Shown one piece after another: positions 24,585 to 35,921 of a stretch of DNA of 64,000 nucleotides. The notes beneath the pieces were generated by a model. That model ran no database searches, had not been told where the DNA came from, and saw only the letters and a program-made list of their open reading frames with translations. How positions within the stretch are numbered: the stretch's first letter is position 1; each line of letters begins with the position of its first letter. The stretch spans positions 1 to 64,000 of the forward strand of contig NW_024006383.1 in NCBI RefSeq assembly GCF_014805625.2. Reading direction: 5' to 3'. The DNA is from Glossina fuscipes (taxonomy: Eukaryota > Arthropoda > Insecta > Diptera > Glossinidae). Made by a program: the position numbers and the translations under genes.

Positions 24585-25345
24585 AGCTTGTCAAAACATT
24601 TGCAACACCCAACCAGAAGGAAACTTCAGAAACACCCCAAAAAGTATACAAATTGTTGCTAAGCATAAGATTCTATATCGATTTACGTATGTTCGTCTGG
24701 TTGCTTGTCTGTCTGTCCGTCCATGTTATCTTTGTTGTAAACATTCGAAGTTCTTGCACGCAGATTGCTTTTGAAAATGTGTCGAATCGGTCGTGCATGA
24801 ACATGCGTACAATACCATGTAAACTCAGTGCACTTCTGTTTTCTAAAGGGGGAAAAAACTGTTTGCTTGAAAAAATCGGTTCACAAACAAGCTTCAAAAG
24901 CTCCGTAAAGTATATACATTCTTAACTGGCATTATGCTCGTCTATCCATCTACCCATCGACCCAACTGTGTACTGCCTACAGCAAGCATGCTCTCTGGTT
25001 CGCAAAATTAACCTCTATATAAGTTGTAACTGTCTACAAATTTGCAAAAGAATTTGAAGGTGGTTCAAATCGGGCACGCCTACAATACAACGAAAACTGA
25101 GAAGATTTTGATTTCCTTGTTTAATCCTCATTACTCGTACACTGCACTAGACATACGACAAAAATTCCAACTTTTATTCAAAAATGGGAAAAATCGGTTT
25201 CGCCCACCTACTGGTACAGAGTATGAAATTTGGGTTTTTTTTATTTTTTTTAAAGCGTCTTTTAGAATAACGGTGACAGGTGTAACAGAATCGGTCACAG
25301 TCGAATGTAATATTCTTACTTGTTTAATTTGTTTAAGCTATGGTA
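24585..25345 (+). repeat. Family A dispersed repeat, dimer-like
   Basis: First unit: 'tttgcaacacccaaccagaa', 'aagtatacaaattgttgct', 'gtctgtctgtccgtcc', 'ttgttgtaaacattcgaag', 'ttcttgcacgcagattgc', 'aataccatgtaaactcag'. Second unit: 'aagtatatacattcttaac', 'tatgctcgtctatccatc', 'ggcacgcctacaatacaacg', 'tcggtttcgcccacctactg', ending 'atattcttacttgttt'. The two units are diverged from each other. The open frames here are by-products of the repeat. Confidence 0.7.
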
Positions 25346-25349
25346 ACTG

Positions 25350-26230
25350 CCTGACGTTGCATTTTACTGTGGGCAAGCTGAACAACAGACAAAAAGAATG
25401 TTTTTATTGTCTCAAAAAGGTGTTCTGCGTTTAATTGCAAAAAGTTTTCCTGCATTTAAATTCATCACATACAATGTGGCAAGGAAACCATAGTTTAACA
25501 AGAGTTTGATATTTGAGGCAAATGGCCTTTCTCTCTATGCAGACATTGGAGAAAGTTTGTGTAAACGCATTAAAGAAACGAGAAGAAGGAAGGAGAAGAA
25601 AAAAATTACATTTTCGTATGAAAGCTTTTAACGAATACAAGCACATTGTGTTCCTCTTTCTTCGATGCTAAGTCATGAACAGGGTTGTAATCGATTTGAC
25701 CAACTATTATCGTTTGATACTCGATGCTGGCCGCACTAAGCAACGAATTATAATATTTTGTTATAGATATTATTTGAGACTCATTATAATCGATGCTGCA
25801 ATATGTATTTACGATGTAGGGTTCATTAAATTCGTTCGGATGTATGGGCAGTTTTTTAAAGCGATGCAAAAAAATACTTCACTGCAAGCCAAATTTGCTT
25901 GCAGTCTCGGCGCTTTATAGGCTGAAGTGCGCTTCCTTACAGGTACGTTCAGCGCTAGGTTTCGACAGATACAAAACGATTTGTCCGCAATTTAGCTTTT
26001 TTAATAGGACTCTTCAGGTTGTTCGCAGCATTCTTACCCGCTCATCCACCAGTTACATGTACAACGCGCAATACACTATCCCGATTCGCCGTTTTTAACC
26101 TCACTACTCGCCTTTAGAACAACGTACCAATAGTGGTTTGATGCCTCCATTTTCAAGTCAATCGTTCACAAACACTGCTACCTTTCTCCATCTCTCTTCT
26201 CCTATAATCCTTGCCCATCACCACCGTGCT
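25350..26230. other. Unassigned AT-rich DNA
   Basis: No gene is recognised. Several overlapping frames of 70-87 codons on both strands (25431-26098) have no motif. A GC-richer stretch about 25910-26230 is unassigned. Confidence 0.45.
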
Positions 26231-26244
26231 GGTCAAAGAGAAAA

Positions 26245-26700
26245 ACACTATGTAACACCCAGAAAGATTTAGCAGAGACCCACTATTGTTCAGAATCATT
26301 TTGTGAGTCGATATATGATCCTGATCCATCTGTCTGCCTGATGTCTTTCCTTATATTTTTCTTTTTAATATGTAGGTAGTCTGGCACTAACGTATTTTTG
26401 GTCAGGTGCGAACGCTATTGAAAGCGGATTAGATCGAACTATTTTTATGAAAATTCCCCATATAAGAGCTTTTTTAAAGCAATTGTGATTAGTAAAAAGT
26501 TTGAGATTTTCAAAGATGATTCAATTTTTTTTAGACCCCTTCCATAAAAAATTAGGTTGTATATGTCAAACATATGATCTTTTTATACTTTTTAATGAGC
26601 GTTGTTTTGAAAACAGCAATCTGATATATAAATTTAGTGCACTCCTTTTGGACCACGTAGGTTTATTTTTTGTATATCACCCTCGCGAAAATTAAGTTTT
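26245..26700 (+). repeat. Family B dispersed repeat with start of module L
   Basis: Contains 'tatgtaacacccagaaag', 'ttcagaatcattttgtgag', 'gatccatctgtctgcctg', 'tgcgaacgctattgaaagc', 'cccatataagagcttttt' and then 'gaccacgtaggtttattttt'. The last is also found in the module L at about 34916 and in weaker form at about 62545. Confidence 0.65.
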
Positions 26701-26704
26701 TGTA

Positions 26705-27970
26705 AAGCAATAGAGTGCCGTTGCTGCAAAGTTTTCGTTCCTTGGTAAGTAAAAGGTGTGAGGAATAATTTGTATTCATAGTATCACATAGAATCTGGAC
26801 AACGTCAGTTCTTGTTTTGAACCTCACCGCACTTAAAGGTTTCCAAGAAAGTATGCCTACATACATACATAATTTTTGAAGTTTTACCGGGAAAAAAAGA
26901 GAGGCAAGTTGGTGTAAGAGTTCCATTCTCTCTGACTAAGACGTTTTCATTGGTTTTAAGTCCAGAACGACGAGAATTGTTGGTAGATTTTTTTAAAATT
27001 TTAATTTAACAGCTTTCTAGCTAACTACCAAGTTTTTAATTCGGATTTGATCTGGAAAAAAGCTGCATGAAACAATTACATATCTTTCTACGCAAGGTAT
27101 GCCTTTATTCAACTTTGTCAGCTTACAAAAAATGACTGATGTTCATCTTTTGCAATGATATGTAATAAATTTGACACCTGTATGTCTCCCTTGTGAAAAT
27201 AGACTGGCATCATGGGAGTGTGTGCACATATTGTCAAGATAAAGCCCTGAATATGACAACACCTTTTTCCGCATGGTCACTATGATGCAAAGACATAATA
27301 AGAAATTTTATATTAAGTTCGGTAAACATTTTACAGACATATTTAAATTAAGGAGGCAAACTTATAATGATAATGACGCCTTCTCTCGTGCGAGTGCATT
27401 CGAATGTTGTAAAAGATTTGAGTACATATCTGTGCATCGTCTATGATAAGAGCTTGACAGTGAGATGGATAGCGAAGCCGTTATGTACGATGATTGAAAT
27501 ACTTCACGAGATTTTGAAACAGTCGAACAAACAGTGAAACAAAGAACTTGTCCGCATTCGTACATTGTACATGCTTTAAATGCATCACCTGACGACAGAG
27601 TCTGCTTTAGTGACTCAAGTTTGCTCCAGCATTGTCTGGCCTATATATCTACATGCCTATTTACTTATCTCTAAATTCAATTTGCGCACGAAAGTTACGT
27701 TTTATAACAATGTTGCAACGACCGCAAATTACAGCGATGATGAAAAAAAATTCCAGAATAGCGTGGCTATATAGCATTGTACAAGGCTATATATTGTATT
27801 GATCCTGAAAACATGTACATGTTTTTCCCATATTGCGCACTGAGAGTGAGATCGTTGTGAAAAGGATAATTAATTTTTTGCGACTGTTTACATAAGCGAG
27901 CAATTTTTTGCATGCTGCCGTAGAAATGTTGCTCAGGTAGACTACATATATTATGAGCTCGACCGTTGTC
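26705..27970. other. Unassigned AT-rich DNA
   Basis: No gene is recognised. Short open frames only. Confidence 0.5.
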
Positions 27971-27974
27971 AGGT

Positions 27975-28310
27975 TGACAAATTAAAAATGCTAAAGTTAA
28001 TCATATAACGACTTATCAGAATAAGGCATTATGCGGGAAACGGGAAAGGAGACAGTGTTCTGATACGAACAGGTCGGTGTACCAAAGTTCATCAAAATGC
28101 ATCAATAGTATGGCCAACGATACAAGGACAGTCGGACGGGTAAACTAAGATCGTTTTAGAAAATGATATTAGAAAGCGATTCTAAATCGATGGGTGTAAT
28201 AAAAAAAAAGAGATCTATCTCAAGTCCTTCTGGCTGTTACATACACGCTCACAAACCGCATATAACTTTGTACCGGCACTGCTGTTGAGTATAAAAATAA
28301 CTTTATAACG
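27975..28310 (-). repeat. Family B dispersed repeat
   Basis: Has 'aatcatataacgacttatc', 'aggcattatgcgggaaacg', 'gtaccaaagttcatcaaaat', 'ggacagtcggacgggtaaac', 'gaaagcgattctaaatcg', 'ctatctcaagtccttctgg' and 'gttacatacacgctcac', ending with the hairpin-side sequence 'tgttgagtataaaaat'. It is nearly full length and reverse oriented. Confidence 0.75.
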
Positions 28311-28314
28311 ACTA

Positions 28315-30330
28315 TCCAGGATTTCTCGTTACTCAATTCGTTGTGTTTCTTTAACGATAAGCACAAGTGTATAAGTCGATAGTTGATAGATTTCCTCACT
28401 CATGGCTTCGTTGTATTAATGCAGCTGATAACGACCTAGTAGGTATTTGCTCCAATTAGAGATGTTAAACATGTTCCCCTGTACCGTTAGTATTAATAAT
28501 AATTGGCGAGACCTGCACCATGGCTTTCTAAGTTAAGAGCAAAAAAGTACCGCTTACTGGGTTGGGCATCCGTTTTGCCGTCGAATTTTATTTATTTAAG
28601 GATTTTCGTGCAAAACTTAGGGATGGTAATTGACGAAGTCACAGCCAAGTAACTTTGCGCATAGGCATAGTAAGGCAATCTATTAAGAAACTAATATTGA
28701 TCTGTTCACTTATCTGACGTTTTTCCATCGCGATTTTCGTGCAGAAGGAAAACTTGTCCTTGGGGAAGAGATGATCTTACTTGATGCAATTGTTTTACGA
28801 ATAGTAGGATATTTTAAAATGGAATCTTCTTCGTATCACGATGACAGTTTAACATCTTAAATCTCCAATTTATGACGAAATGAAGAAAAGAAAATGTACC
28901 GGATGGGAACATATGGTTCATACGATGATTCTTCCGTTCGTCGTACAGGATGATTTGCAAAAAAATCAATTAATTCTACTTGTTCCAGTTTCTCTTGATA
29001 TTTCCCTAATAAATACTGCCGCTGACTGTTGTTCGTTGTCTGCGAACATAATTCTAGTTTTTCCTCAATAATATCTTCACTTATGAAAGTTAATTATAAT
29101 TTCAAAATGTGTTTAATAAGTTAACGCACATTGGATTACACTACTCACAAGGAAAGTACATGTGATTGCGAAACTTGGCTGACAAATAAGAACACAGTGA
29201 GATGAAATGTAATTAGTGCAGTAATGCTGGCGAGTGTTAGTTACGATGGGTTGACTCAAAGAAACAGAGAGAGTGAACGTAAATTGAAAGTAAAATGAAA
29301 TCAATGTAATCCAATGCCGCAAATACATAACTACTATGAAGACATTTATGTAAATTTGCGTAATCTAACCGCAAGGATATCGTAAATGCCATGTAAACAA
29401 GATGTACAGAATTTGTAGGGTTACGGTGTGGTTTTGTTAAATAAAGGTAACTTATATTGTAATACATGCACACACAAAACATCGCGTTAAGGTTCTTAAA
29501 TGTGGTTAAATGATTTATTCTTTGAAAATGTTCTTGACTTGTAATCATTTCCTTTTCAATAAGTCGGAGTTGATATATGGAATCATTTATATAAAATTAT
29601 TGTGAAATAAAATGAAATTTTATGCTATTTGCGTAAATGTCACATAAATGTTATTAACTTGAGTTAAATGCAGCTAAATGCAAGGCCAAGTTCCACAGGT
29701 TTTGTTACTCTTCAGATAACAGGATACTTGAGTTTCTTAGAGCGAAATTACTTTTCATTTTCAACTTTTTTCTCTTTACACTTTAACTCGGTACTCGTTG
29801 CAATGGCAAAGAATAACACAATCATACAATCATCGTTACTAAGCGTTTAGTGGAGAACAAAAGTTAAATGTCTCTGCATTGAATAACAATGTAATTCTCA
29901 AGAGTGCCACTGCACGCACCAACAATTACAGATACAAAGAGAGAAAGAGAGAAGGAGAAGAATGATGAAAGTAATTTCAGTGTATGATGCGTTATAGTTA
30001 AATCGCAATTAAAACAACACAAACATAAGAGCGAAGTTGAGAGTCGATCTTTTTGCCACAGGATATACTGCGTAACTGAAATTGATTTTTAATGAAACTT
30101 TCATAAACTATCTTAAAAGTTCAACGCTAAGTTGAGCCGGGCTCAAAAGACTTGACGTGGAAAATATTTTATATGAAAGTTGGAAAAACATGATTCATTG
30201 CATTTTTAAGTTGTCTTATTGTTTCATTGGCACTTATTCCCGCGCACTTAACGACTATAGTGATGCTGCATCCACATGGCTAATCAAAAGTATTGCTTGT
30301 AAGTAACTTAATACTAATGAAAATACCGGG
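28315..30330. other. Unassigned AT-rich DNA
   Basis: No gene or repeat family is recognised. Open frames of up to 103 codons on the reverse strand (29113-29548) lack motifs. Confidence 0.5.
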
Positions 30331-30334
30331 AAAT

Positions 30335-30510
30335 ACGCAACTACACAAGTCAGTTTTCGCGGGTTTAAATCTCAGTGCCATAGAGTTCACTTCTTAGTCG
30401 CAGCTATATTGAGTGCTGTATGAGTAAAGGCATAACACTTACCTATCAAGCATACATTCACTAGCGTGGGATTCACTCTCCATTTCTTTATCTTTCTTTA
30501 CTTCTTCCAG
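30335..30510 (+). mobile_element. tRNA-derived SINE, second tail type, diverged
   Basis: Box B-like GGGTTTAAATCTC at 30361-30373 is followed by 'agtgccatagagttcactt', 'tagtcgcagctatattgag' and 'gtaaaggcataacacttacc', then a T/C-rich tail. The same order of blocks is seen at 43735-43920. The box A part is barely recognisable. Confidence 0.55.
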
Positions 30511-30654
30511 ACCGTACAGATATAGGAGATGGTATCAATGGCTAAAATTGCTTATATATACATCTATATATTTAATTGCGCTTTCGAGCAGGTATTTGAA
30601 CGATAATTTTTCCAAAATAAAGTAAAATACATGGACTTCATTTTCTCCCTTAAT

Positions 30655-30850
30655 CTGTCTTGACTGTCCTAGTATGCACCAAATTTCATCAAAATATCAA
30701 AAACCACGATCTACGTATTGGCGAGACGGACAGATATGCTGAATCGATTAATATAACGGAAGGTGGATCTATCTCCAGTCCTTCTGAGCTTTACATATGA
30801 GCTTTACACATAAAAGCAAGAAGCTTAATTCATCCTCTATCGCGGGAGTA
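30655..30850 (-). repeat. Family B dispersed repeat, partial
   Basis: Has 'caccaaatttcatcaaaata', 'gcgagacggacagatatgc', 'gtggatctatctccagtcc' and 'ttctgagctttacatatg'. The ATCGATTCAG core is shortened to 'gaatcgatta'. Confidence 0.7.
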
Positions 30851-30854
30851 CGAA

Positions 30855-31283
30855 CGTGTAGTAATTTCAAGTCTCCTGACAACATTTTCTTAGGCACTTT
30901 GCTTCCAACCTTCACAGAGTGAATGTAGTCTACAGCCAAATCATTCAGTTGGAAGAAGGAGCCCCCATTGAATGAATTTCTACACATATCACTTTACATT
31001 TAAAATTATTGAACATGATTCTCTTTAGCTTTGAAGCTATGAATAGCAAATAAGTCTCAATGAATCTCAATAGCAAGTGCCTTTAAGATACATCGCTTAT
31101 TTGGGAAAATTTTCGTGCAACAATTTTATGCGAATTTCAATTTGAAAAAAAAAAAAAAAAGTATATCGATTGACGTATACTATAAATCTTGATTGCGTTT
31201 AGAAAAGCTAGGTTGTTGCCTTAAAATGACTTATACGAATTGACGGAATGACACTGTTAAATGATTTATCGAAGATTTCCAAT
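30855..31283. other. Unassigned, with a poly(A) tract
   Basis: No gene is recognised. An A tract of about 16 lies at 31145-31160. Confidence 0.5.
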
Positions 31284-31442
31284 ATTCACACGAATTAATG
31301 TAATAAGTACAGAATTTGTGGCAAGGGTTTAACGTGGGTTCCTGCCTGTAAGGCTTAACCCCACGGTGGCCCAAACCACTTTTTAAGCGTACTACGCCCC
31401 CTGGCGAGTTAGACAATCCCCACAGAGTAGGGGCCTAAACAG

Positions 31443-31496
31443 CACCAGAGTCCAGATCAGTTTATTGTGTATGGAACAATAAACCCCACTCTGGTG
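31443..31496. repeat. Compound inverted repeat (hairpin)
   Basis: Outer arms CACCAGAGT and ACTCTGGTG pair over 9 bp. Nested inside, TTTATTGT (31461-31468) and ACAATAAA (31476-31483) pair over 8 bp around a 7-base loop. Both stems are perfect. Confidence 0.8.
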
Positions 31497-31605
31497 AGTG
31501 GCGAGGGCCTAGCTGCACTCGATTGTTCCACTTTGGCTTGGAACTGCCAACCACAACCACCACGAGTACTCCCCGAAGGGCCGCACCCAGTAGTCAGGAC
31601 TCACC

Positions 31606-31661
31606 AATTGATCAACTGACTGCTTCCGCCATAAGGCTTCCACTGTGCTTGTTGATCAATT
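31606..31661. repeat. Perfect 11-bp inverted repeat
   Basis: AATTGATCAAC and GTTGATCAATT flank a 34-base spacer inside the GC-richer island. Confidence 0.85.
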
Positions 31662-31999
31662 ACCACCTTTACCCGCAGGCATTCATGACATGTGTTCAAA
31701 AGTAAAAATAGGTAAAAGGGGAGAACTTATTCGTCATACCCCTTTTCCATTCTTGCATGTATTAATTAATTTACCAGACATTTTCTTTCATTCGGCCAAA
31801 GGGAAAGCCGTCCATCAATTCCTTTTTGCATGTATTAATTCACACGAATTCATGTAATAAGTACAATATTTGTTCATGAAAAAATGTTTTCAATTTCTAG
31901 ATAATTTAACTTATGGGCATGTAGGAGAGCTTGACTTGCTCAAATTCGAAAGCAATGCATCAGAATTTTTATAGCTATGCTGCATAAAAATCGTTGCAG

Positions 32000-33000
32000 A
32001 TGAGAAATTTTCGATTAACGTCTACGGACCCGAAAATAATGTGTTTAACTGCATATATATGATTGACTTCCTTTTAATCTCATAGGTAAAGAGTCCATAA
32101 CGATTTCGCAGAATAAGTAGCTCTGGCTCGAAATTCTAAACCTGTAAATGCAAAGCAGCCGAGTGTATATATTTGTTTAATTCCCATTTATATCCACATA
32201 GGAAGAACAAACTGTGCCGCTGATAAACTATGCTTTTGAAGGGAGCATAGATGTGTCGAAGCTCTCACATCCTCGTGGTGATCCCCAAAAGCGAATAATT
32301 AGAGTTATTGAGAGGCCGCAACATTTACCAGAGTGAGTTTATTGAGCCATACACAGTAAACATATCTGGATTCTCCAGTAGAGTTTAGCTTAAAGGGATC
32401 GTCTAACTCCCTGGAGGGCGCAGTTTACGCTAAATTAAATACATCCGCCTTATTTCGTTTTGTTGCTGTTTGTTTGATGAACAGTGGGTGCTGCTATCAA
32501 TTACGGAAGGTATACAACTTTGGCTTGACCTTTTACACCCATGACAATTTCCGCTTATTTCCACACGCGGAGAACAACCTGCGTTATTACTGATTTCGGA
32601 AAATGAAGAATGCTACAATGGATTGTCCAAGTGTAGTGCGACGAATCACCGGTATCGATATCAAGTTCCGAAGATAAAGAAATCTGGCTTGCTTTTCTAA
32701 CACTGGTAGTAAAAAGGCATCCGTTTATCCACACACACATACAGCACAATCATGTTGATTGTTATCGATTTCGGAAAATGCAGAACTTTAGATCTTTTTA
32801 TATCATTGCGTGCAATTGACTTCCTTTTATTACCCCAATGTGAAGAGTAAGCTATGTCGTGAGACATGTTGCCTTCATGTCTACAGAAGCAAAAATAATA
32901 AGCGTCGAATTACTCGTGAATCACCTGAATCGGTATCCACCTCGAACGAAGAAACAGACTTATCTTATTTTTTGATTCGAAATACAACAAATCCAACGTA
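32000..33000 (+). repeat. Cluster of diverged local repeat units
   Basis: A unit at about 32499-32710 aligns to one at about 32768-32990. Both have ATC(A/G)ATT(A/T)CGGAA, then 'acttccttttattacc'-like sequence, then GAATCACC…GGTATC… The second half of each is open in frame and reads related peptides (ESPVSISSSEDKEIWLA versus ESPESVSTSNEETDLSY). Weaker copies of the 'gacttccttttaatctcat' part occur at about 32060 and 32180. The spacing is irregular. The peptide similarity hints at an old duplicated coding segment, but stops interrupt upstream and no family is recognised. Confidence 0.45.
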
Positions 33001-34520
33001 ACACACAAACTGCACACAAATGTGCTAATTGCACTGATTCTTTATGGAACGTAGAAGCAATAAAACAACCTGTTCCGATCATATGATAGGAGAAAAATGT
33101 ATTTGGCTGCGATGCGTATTCTAGTAGATTTTTAACTTGTAGTCTATCCAAGATCAGAAATCCACAGCTAAACAAAAAAGAAGAGTGTCTTTTATTGAAA
33201 AATCCATTAACCAGTCAACTGTGTCGACCTCTTTAGAGTCAAACATTGAGTACGAATAACGAAACGATTTGACAAAATGACAGAAACATATTCTAAAACG
33301 AAATTCGAGGAAGAATGAATAGATCATGACGTATGTACTCACAATTATCTGGTTAAACAATAAAATGCCTATTAATAATAAAGTTAATCTTTACCTAACA
33401 TTCTCACTTTTATCGGAGATTTGGGATAAAAACTGTCATTCAAAAAAAAAAAAAAAAGACAGAAACTCTAGGAGAAATGATTCTCATTTAAGCACTAACT
33501 ATCTATTTATCTTCTTCTTTTTCCTTTTCTAAATTTCGGCAGATCAACAACCGACGAGAAGGTTCATTGATCACATGAAATTTTTTCTCAGAACCTAAAG
33601 AATTTTGTTAAGTATATGTTAAAGGCAAATCCGGTTCATTGAAACTGATCCTCCACTAAACGTTAAGCAAGTTAAGGCTCTAGGGACTTTAATGCAAAAT
33701 CACTTTTCAACTTTGCAAGCTTAACAGAAGCATGAAAAAAGAAACTGTCTGTGTTCTACTACAATTTCGATTAGAAGACAGCTTCCCTAGCGTTCCCTAG
33801 AAATCTTATTTCATTCTTTGAAGAAAACTATGCACGCATGTCTAAAGATGTAAATATCGCAATATTCTCATGCTCGGGCTTCACAATCAGCATTCCTGCC
33901 TTCGGGCTTTAAAAGTATTCTTAACTATTGCAATAAATTTTATGTACATTTTACAACTTTAAAATTTTTATATAGGAAAAAGTTTCCGTTTTGTTTGTTT
34001 CGAATATTGTTTGTAACTTTCATACTCGCTTCGCTTCATTGATTTTAAAGAAAAGCATTGTTTTTTTCTTATACTTTTTAGTTTCACTGTTTTATTAAAT
34101 GGAAACATGTTCGTTCATGCATTGCACTGCCACGGCCTACTTTTACAATCAATGATTCAGTGTTTGTACATTTATATGATTTGTTGCCAGACAGTTTGTT
34201 TACTCTTCAATTTTTTTTGTGCACTATTTTTCTTCTTCTTCTTTTTTTTTTCTCGCAATGAACGCCTAAACAAAAAAGATAGGCGGAAAGAGCGGTCTTC
34301 GCACAGGCGGGGTCGAACTCATCACATTCATTAAGCAAACGAGATGCACATGCGATTGTAAACAATTGAGTTTTATTCAGTGTAATAGTAAGCAAGCAAA
34401 TATTTTATCAGAATTACTTAAGAGAAAATAAAATAAATCCCTAGAATTCGAGCGAATTTTCAGGAACACCACATCGAATGATTGATGTAGAAATTTCTGG
34501 GAATATCTGCGTAATTGTTT
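33001..34520. other. Unassigned, with A and T tracts
   Basis: No gene is recognised. An A tract lies at 33442-33457 and a T/C-rich tract at about 34218-34256. The open frames here are short and partly low-complexity. Confidence 0.5.
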
Positions 34521-34523
34521 GTT

Positions 34524-35250
34524 GAAGCACTTGTGGTACAAAGAAGCACTTGAGATAGATCCCGTTTCTTTTCTTTTCTAAAGCTTGTTTGCCCTTTGCC
34601 CTTTGTCTGGTCGTACAGGTCAAAATTTTCGAGACATTTTGATGAAATGTGATACATTGATGTGCTTTGGCCCAAACGACGAAAGCGTCGACCTTTCAGA
34701 TCGGACCACTTTTTCTCCAGCACCGCTTATAACGTCTTATTTTGATAAGTGATTAGGAGAAAAAATATTGTAACTCTTAGGATTCCGGGACATAAATCGC
34801 TTAGTAACAGCCATCCGGCATTCCAAATTAGTGTGAAAACATTGGGATGGGTTCATTTTTTGACCCCATTACCATATAATGGTACCTATGGAAGTTGAAT
34901 CTTGACGAGCTCCAACCACGTAGGTCTACTTTTTGTATCTCTAATCATATAAGGGTTCTGAAGAAGAATAAGACTTCGTATGCTAAAAACGACAAATTTT
35001 TAATTTTTTATTATGGAAATTTGTCCTTGGTGAATTAACGACAGGGAATTCGGATCACATAGATCTATTTTCTAGACCGCATCATAGTCTCTCACGGAAG
35101 TAAACTCTTCTATGGAGACAAAGTCTAACTTGTGGTATGCTATGGCAGAAGCTTGACTGGAAAATAATAACAGACTTTGACAAGCGAAAGTGTATAAAAT
35201 TTAGGCCACATTGACCTTTGAGTATTCGCCGACATGAGGGCTTTCACAAA
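34524..35250 (+). repeat. Family B long copy with module L
   Basis: The front part has 'gcacttgtggtac', 'cacttgagatagatccc', 'cgagacattttgatgaaat', 'gctttggcccaaacgacg' and 'cagatcggaccactttttc'. Module L runs from about 34765. It carries 'ataaatcgcttagtaacag', 'ggcattcc', 'cacgtaggtctactttttg', 'agatctattttctagaccgc' and 'aaatttaggccacattgac'. The same module follows a B copy at 62320-62965, which supports it as part of a longer family member. Confidence 0.75.
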
Positions 35251-35598
35251 AATCATGAATTTTCATGTAATTTTTATGTTCATGTTATGTACCTGCGGCC
35301 GATTTACATTTCTTGATATCGACTAAGCTCGATTAAATAAACGCGATCAACTCTATGGTTTATGGTCGTGGTGTAACAAGTAGTAGAGACTTGACAGCTG
35401 TTGATCGTATATTCGATCATAAAATTGCTATCGAATTATGTTTACACGATATCGAGGACCGTGAACCGGCTCCGGAATTTCTTTTTCTTTATTCACTTCA
35501 TTCACTTTTTTTTGGTACTTTCTCTTTAATCTTATTCTTTGGTCATTAGTCTCTATAGACTCTTATAAACAACCGGCATTTTTTTTTACGAGAACTTT

Positions 35599-35620
35599 CA
35601 CACACACACACACACACACA
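35599..35620. repeat. (CA)n microsatellite
   Basis: About eleven CA units. Confidence 0.95.
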
Positions 35621-35862
35621 TTACACATTTCATCCGAACGCCGTGATGTTGCTCATAATATCCCTGCTACTTTGAGAACATTTCTGATGATAGCTTAAGA
35701 GAGGTCAAGGTGTAGAACGCATTGTTTTGGGATGGCTGTTGATGATACCGCCATTTTAGTTTTAAAAAATATGAACAAATTTTTTTGTACAAATTTCGAG
35801 ACTTGCACTGTAAAAACCACAATATTAATAAATCCTTTTATTTTATTTTATACAAACATGAA

Positions 35863-35921
35863 ATTTTATATAAACATTCATTTATATAAACATTCATGTT
35901 AAGTGAATGTTCATATAAAAT
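35863..35921. repeat. 18-bp imperfect inverted repeat with internal duplication
   Basis: ATTTTATATAAACATTCA at 35863-35880 pairs with TGAATGTTCATATAAAAT at 35904-35921, 17 of 18 positions. The left arm is also directly duplicated (tttatataaacattcat from 35881). Confidence 0.8.

Larger units (their letters stand above)
31284..31873. mobile_element. GC-richer island between 36-bp direct repeats (unclassified insertion)
   Basis: Near-identical 36-bp segments at 31284-31319 and 31838-31873 (33/36 matches, core CACGAATT-ATGTAATAAG) flank about 518 bp that is richer in G and C than the DNA around it. The left part holds 'ttcctgcctgtaaggcttaa' and 'ccacggtggcccaaacc'. Inside are a compound hairpin (CACCAGAGT 31443-31451 with ACTCTGGTG 31488-31496, enclosing TTTATTGT/ACAATAAA), an 11-bp inverted repeat (AATTGATCAAC 31606-31616 with GTTGATCAATT 31651-31661) and an 8-bp one (AAAAGGGG/CCCCTTTT, 31714-31746). 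Short frames on each strand carry no domain I recognise. It could be a retroelement remnant or another insertion with a long target duplication. The family is unknown. Confidence 0.5.

Noticed and set aside
24502..24925. Overlapping 90-codon plus-strand frames
   Set aside because: Both lie mostly within a family A copy and recur, broken, in other copies, so they are not genes.
31231..31416. Small reverse gene in the GC-richer island
   Set aside because: The 61-codon frame has no recognisable domain and crosses the direct-repeat boundary into flanking DNA.
32202..32331. Single exon with AG acceptor and GTGAGT-like donor, 44 open codons
   Set aside because: It lies in the diverged repeat cluster, a neighbouring unit aligns better in another frame, and no partner exons were found. 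Kept only as a note.
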